A stretch of 24,066 nt of DNA from assembly GCA_004335635.1 (NCBI GenBank), contig QAXH01000314.1, positions 2,688 through 26,753 on the forward strand, written 5' to 3'. Both the position numbers and the translations under genes were made by a program. The number at the start of each line of letters is the position of its first letter. The stretch's first letter is position 1. This stretch comes from Chloromonas sp. AAM2. Its lineage: Eukaryota > Chlorophyta > Chlorophyceae > Chlamydomonadales > Chlamydomonadaceae. Positions 20,957-24,066 of this stretch are shown piece by piece. A model generated the notes under the pieces. That model searched no databases. It saw only the letters and a list, made by a program, of their open reading frames with translations, and had not been told where the DNA came from.

Positions 20957-23663
20957 TCAGCGCACATACGTGGCTGTGGAGGTGTAGTCCTTGTTAGGGC
21001 CCCGGACCTCGTAACTGATCTCAACCTCCACCACGTGAATGCCCTTGAACACGAAACGGTAGGAAGTGTCGTACAAATCGCGACCGCACAGGTGCTGCTC
21101 GCCAATGGCATGCCAACCCCTGCTGCCGCTGGTTTTGCCAACTTCCGCATTGCCGTTGCCGTCACTGCGATTGCCCCTGCCATCATCCCCATCGCTGGCC
21201 CCTCTACCGCCGGCATCAACCCCGCTTCCATCCCCGCCACAGCTCCATTCCCCATTTCTGTCCACGCGACCGTTCCCATCAGCCGTTTCCTTCCCGCTGC
21301 CTCTTGTTGGTGTACCTCCCCCCTCTGTCTGGCTCCCCGCCCCTCTGGCACCCACGCCCGCCCCGCTCTTGGCCCCGCTCTCCAACCCACGCCCTGCCGT
21401 CCCCGCCCCGTCCCCGCCTGTCCCACCACCACCTCCACTCCCCACAGCAGTTGGTGACAGAAACCGAACCACGTGGAAGAGGTAGTCCCTGGCCCCACCC
21501 TTGGCGAAAAACACCTCAATCCTGTCCGCCTGCTCGTTATAGGCGTAGACATACTCCCGTGTCGCACGGACCCTCCCCCCGGTATCCATCATGAATTGCC
21601 CCTCCTCCTGGTACAGATACTCGTGAAGGTTCACTACAGGCCTTGGACTAGGGTTCTCGCTAGGGTTGTTGAGACTAGGGTTGTTATGACTAGGGTTGTT
21701 GGTGGTGTGTGTGAAGGTGGCGGTGCCGGTCACTGATCCCGAGGGGGAGGAGGGCAGGCGACTGTCAATGCGCCGGGAGAACCTGTACCAAGCGTGAGGG
21801 AAGGCATGCAAGGTCAGGGATGGGCGCAAAGAGCCAAGAGATTTAGCAGAAGCCAAACCAGTGCGCATGGGCACCAAAGCAGCTCTCTTGAACACGTGGG
21901 CTACCACAAACACACTGGTGAACCAAGTTCATGTTGATTCAGAACCCATCAGGCTAGCAAAATGAGTAGCTTGAACTTTCAAAATTAGGCCCACTATGTA
22001 GACGACTGCTACAAGGACTGCAAATGACAGGCGGGTCATCTGATGCTATGGCATACCGTAAATACTTAATATCATGCCAGCATAGCTGAATCTCCGTCCC
22101 CGATTGCGACCAGATTGACGAAAACAGATTCAATCACTGCGATCTAAAGCCTTTTGCGACCCAATTTAGTTCTCTGTAATCTCAAGCTTTGAGTTTAATG
22201 TCGTGGGGCTTGCTCTGATGGGCAGTCGTGGTAATTCGTCTGCCCACATTGTCTCGGGCTCGGGCTCCGGACTACGTCAACCCCTCGGCCTCGTTACGCC
22301 CTTGACCTCGGGGTTTACAGCGTTTTAAGACCCTCGGCCTCGGGCTTTAGAATCCCGTCATACCCTGCGGCCACCCGATTATCCTACACATCAACCAACA
22401 TGCACGCTCCTCACCCACACTTTCCTTGCAGAGACCTGCATGCCACAGCCGCCGGCCGCCTGCCTTCTTTTATTCAGATTCATTGATATTTTTTCATTTT
22501 TTTATTGTTTTTATTCATTATTCATTATTCATTATTCATTATTTTTTATATTTTTTATATTATTCATATAGTCATTTTATACATATTCATTTTATATTTA
22601 TATATATTTATATATATATTTATATTTATTCATATCATATTTGTGTTGTTGTTATAGATAGTTTGTATTGTTTCCTCACCTCCATGGTCCCTGCAGCGAT
22701 CTGAACGCCAGGGCGGCCGCCATCCTGCCCGCCGCGAACTGCCCACACGCCGCCATGAGCTCACGTGTGGCCGTTTCTGCGCCCTCACGTGACCGGTACT
22801 GGGCGGACAGCACCGTGTCATGCGCCTGTGTGTGCATGTGTGTGGGCATGGTGCGCAATGCTGCACTGCTTGGAGCGCGAGCGTGTGAGCGTGCACCGCA
22901 TTGCTTGTGAGCTGCATCAAGCAACACGCAATTGATGGCTCTACCTTGGGCCTGGCGAAACAGCGCCTTCCCAACCTCCACACTAAACTACGTCTGACCA
23001 TCCAGAATATTGCATAGAACCAGATAACCAGATGCACCAAAGCTTTGCATGTTTTTCCTGCTAGGGTTTGCTCAGGCTTGCCCTTACTTTTAGGAAGTCT
23101 TCAGGGGGCAGTATCTCCATAGCCCTGGCCAGGTCATCGGCAATGCCCGGCACATCGCCATGGGGGAACTGAGGCCTGGGCACCTGCAGCGGCCACAGGC
23201 TGTCGGTTGGAGTGGTTGAAGTTGGTTTGAAGCCTCGGCAAGGACGATCACCTTTGTGCTGCTCTCCCTGCTGCCTGACCAGTTGCAACACACTGTCCAG
23301 TTCATGATGATTTGCCGTAGAGTAACGCCAGTCTTGTGACTGCACGCTTCTGCACAAGGGCACTGATCCATCAACTGTTATAATGGCTGTTACTGTAACT
23401 ATTGGGACTGCTGGTGCAAGTCCATCCCTTTCAAACACTGCTACATGCCTGTTCAAGCCGTCAAGTCGTGCCTCCCAAGCCTTTGTCCGCTCTGTATGCT
23501 TTTCGCACGCTGTAAGGCAATACAATCAAGAGCTGGGCAGGCCGGCCAGTGCATGCTTGTTTGCCATCCAGAGCTTGCCTGTGAGCTCTTACCTGGTCTC
23601 TCACTGCCTTTTCCCTGGCAATGCCCTCCAGCTGAACTGAATCGGGTATGGGGGGCAGGGCGC
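20957..23663 (-). CDS. DUF6314 domain protein with Gly-rich insertion (5' end not found, 4 exons seen)
   Basis: Exons: 23663-23593, 23183-23088, 22825-22680, 21782-20957, in phase across GT-AG junctions; at least 378 residues. The first exon seen starts in mid-codon, so earlier exon(s) lie upstream. The N-terminal part is helical ('EGIAREKAVRDQ', 'IADDLARAMEILPPEDFLK', 'SREGAETATRELMAACGQF'). DUF6314 begins at 'FRSLQGPWRFSRRID', with 'SVTGTATF' and 'YLYQEEGQF', and ends with 'HLCGRDLY', 'SYRFVFKG' and the family hallmark 'VRGPNKDYTSTATYVR'. A Gly/Ser/Thr/Asp-rich stretch of about 110 residues (DNA ~21117-21440) splits the domain, and an Asn-Pro-Ser repeat (DNA ~21650-21705) lies after TGTATF. 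DUF6314 is a small beta-rich family of bacteria and algae without an assigned function; none is proposed here. No signal peptide can be judged. Family call is good, gene start unknown. Confidence 0.85.
21650..21705. repeat. ACTAGGGTTGTT-type coding repeat in the DUF6314 gene
   Basis: Three close units of CTAGGGTTGTTG type plus a diverged one (CTAGGGTTCTCG), read on the minus strand as Asn-Asn-Pro-Ser blocks. The CTAGGGTT core also recurs elsewhere in the window (near 13322, 15815 and 23061). Confidence 0.7.
22250..22352. repeat. Degenerate CCTCGG(C/G)CTCG repeat in DUF6314 intron 3
   Basis: Units such as CTCGGGCTCGGGCTCCGG, CCCTCGGCCTCG and CCTCGGCCTCGGGCTTT are scattered over about 100 bp of the 897-nt intron. 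No coding meaning or element type is recognised. Confidence 0.5.
22466..22672. repeat. AT-rich low-complexity tract in DUF6314 intron 3
   Basis: ATTCATT units are followed by a TTTATATATATTTATATAT tract over about 200 bp, strikingly AT-rich against its GC-rich surroundings. It ends just before the donor site of the intron. Confidence 0.8.
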
Positions 23664-23681
23664 CTGAGGCAGTAACAGGAA

Positions 23682-23757
23682 ACAGTCACACGTGCACGTC
23701 ACAGTCACACGTGCAGGTCACGGTCACACGTGCAGGTCACAGTCACACGTTGAGGCC
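23682..23757. repeat. 19-bp tandem repeat, 4 copies, upstream of the first DUF6314 exon seen
   Basis: Units of the type ACAGTCACACGTGCAGGTC at 23682, 23701, 23720 and 23739, the last one diverged. It lies just beyond the acceptor site at 23664, so it is either intronic or, if the start has been missed, near the promoter. Confidence 0.9.
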
Positions 23758-23985
23758 ATGGACATGGTAGCATGATAGCATCCGTGCTCCGTGTCACGAA
23801 CAGCATGTGGGGGTGTCAAGGGCGCGGGAGTCGCTGCCAGGCATGGCCCCATGTGATCAGGTGGGGCACTTAATGTCAATGTCATGAGAGTGGCAACACT
23901 TAATAACACTTAAACAGTGGCCACTCTAACATGTGCGTCACATACCGTAACTTGCGACTGTGGCATGTACACTATGCAACGCCGT
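23758..23985. other. Upstream of the seen part of the DUF6314 gene; no gene recognised
   Basis: Between the 19-bp repeat and the CCCTAGCC array. It may hold an intron or the promoter of the DUF6314 gene; no exon could be supported. Confidence 0.3.
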
Positions 23986-24066
23986 AACCCTAGCCCAGCC
24001 CTAGCCCAGCCCTAGCCTAGCCCTAGCCTAATCCTAGCCCAGCCCTAGCCCACCCTAGCCCAACCC
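23986..24066. repeat. Degenerate CCCTAGCC array at the window edge
   Basis: CCCTAGCC and CCCAGCC units alternate to the last base, so the array probably continues outside. It resembles, but is not, the algal telomere repeat (CCCTAAAA type). Confidence 0.85.

Noticed and set aside
21066..21485. Plus-strand Pro-rich open frames opposite the DUF6314 gene
   Set aside because: They mirror the GC-rich Gly-coding insertion on the minus strand and have no start context or family motif.
22933..22981. Possible small exon 'VGKALFRQAQ' between DUF6314 exons
   Set aside because: Including it ends in phase 1, and the next exon would then hit a stop unless another acceptor (about 22857) is used. The direct join is simpler.
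23986..24066. True telomere at the window end
   Set aside because: The units are CCCTAGCC and CCCAGCC, not regular CCCTAAA or CCCTAAAA repeats, so it is only telomere-like.
1..24066. A multi-gene defence, secondary-metabolite or mobile system
   Set aside because: The six genes are unrelated single-copy-type eukaryotic genes with no shared pathway.

Overview
The window is a piece of eukaryotic nuclear DNA, most likely from a chlorophyte green alga of the Chlamydomonas/volvocine/Haematococcus kind. The evidence is many short exons split by GT-AG introns of 76 to about 990 nt, the algal polyadenylation word TGTAA near several gene ends, a plant-type RR-TZF CCCH zinc-finger protein, a B-type cyclin with a plant-like motif set, a GrpE with a mitochondrial-type N-terminus, and abundant short tandem repeats and G-boxes (CACGTG). 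The species cannot be fixed from sequence alone. No bacterial operons, CRISPR, prophage, rRNA or convincing tRNA were seen. A 124-base assembly gap lies inside one intron.

Six protein-coding genes can be reconstructed by joining exons in phase. Left to right they are: (1) minus, 3187-609, a gamma-glutamylcyclotransferase (AIG2/GGCT-like) fold protein with a C-terminal membrane anchor, 6 exons; (2) plus, 3587-6443, a mitochondrial-type GrpE nucleotide exchange factor, 5 exons, sharing a short divergent promoter region with gene 1; (3) minus, 10281-7997, a B-type cyclin, 7 exons, one intron of GC-AG type; (4) minus, 13576-10652, an EngB/YsxC/YihA-type ribosome-biogenesis GTPase, 5 exons, with a 19-bp minisatellite and the gap in intron 2; (5) minus, 18565-15464, an RR-TZF CCCH protein, 6 exons, two of its introns being in-frame and stop-free; (6) minus, from at least 23663 to 20957, a DUF6314 protein, 4 exons seen, 5' end not found, with a large Gly-rich insertion inside the domain.

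The genes have unrelated housekeeping or regulatory roles (thiol/peptide metabolism-like fold, mitochondrial chaperone cycle, mitosis, organelle ribosome assembly, RNA binding, unknown). They do not form a pathway or cluster. Five of six lie on the minus strand. The long non-coding stretches (6444-7996, 13577-15463, 18566-20956) hold UTR-type sequence, a MITE-like inverted-repeat element with relatives elsewhere in the window, small tandem repeats and G-boxes. The right edge ends in a degenerate CCCTAGCC array.

I found no clearly new multi-gene system. The most interesting points are the altered motif of the GGCT-like protein, the stop-free in-frame introns of the CCCH gene, the low-complexity insertion that splits DUF6314, the GC-AG intron in the cyclin, the MITE family, and the repeated appearance of 19-20 bp tandem units.
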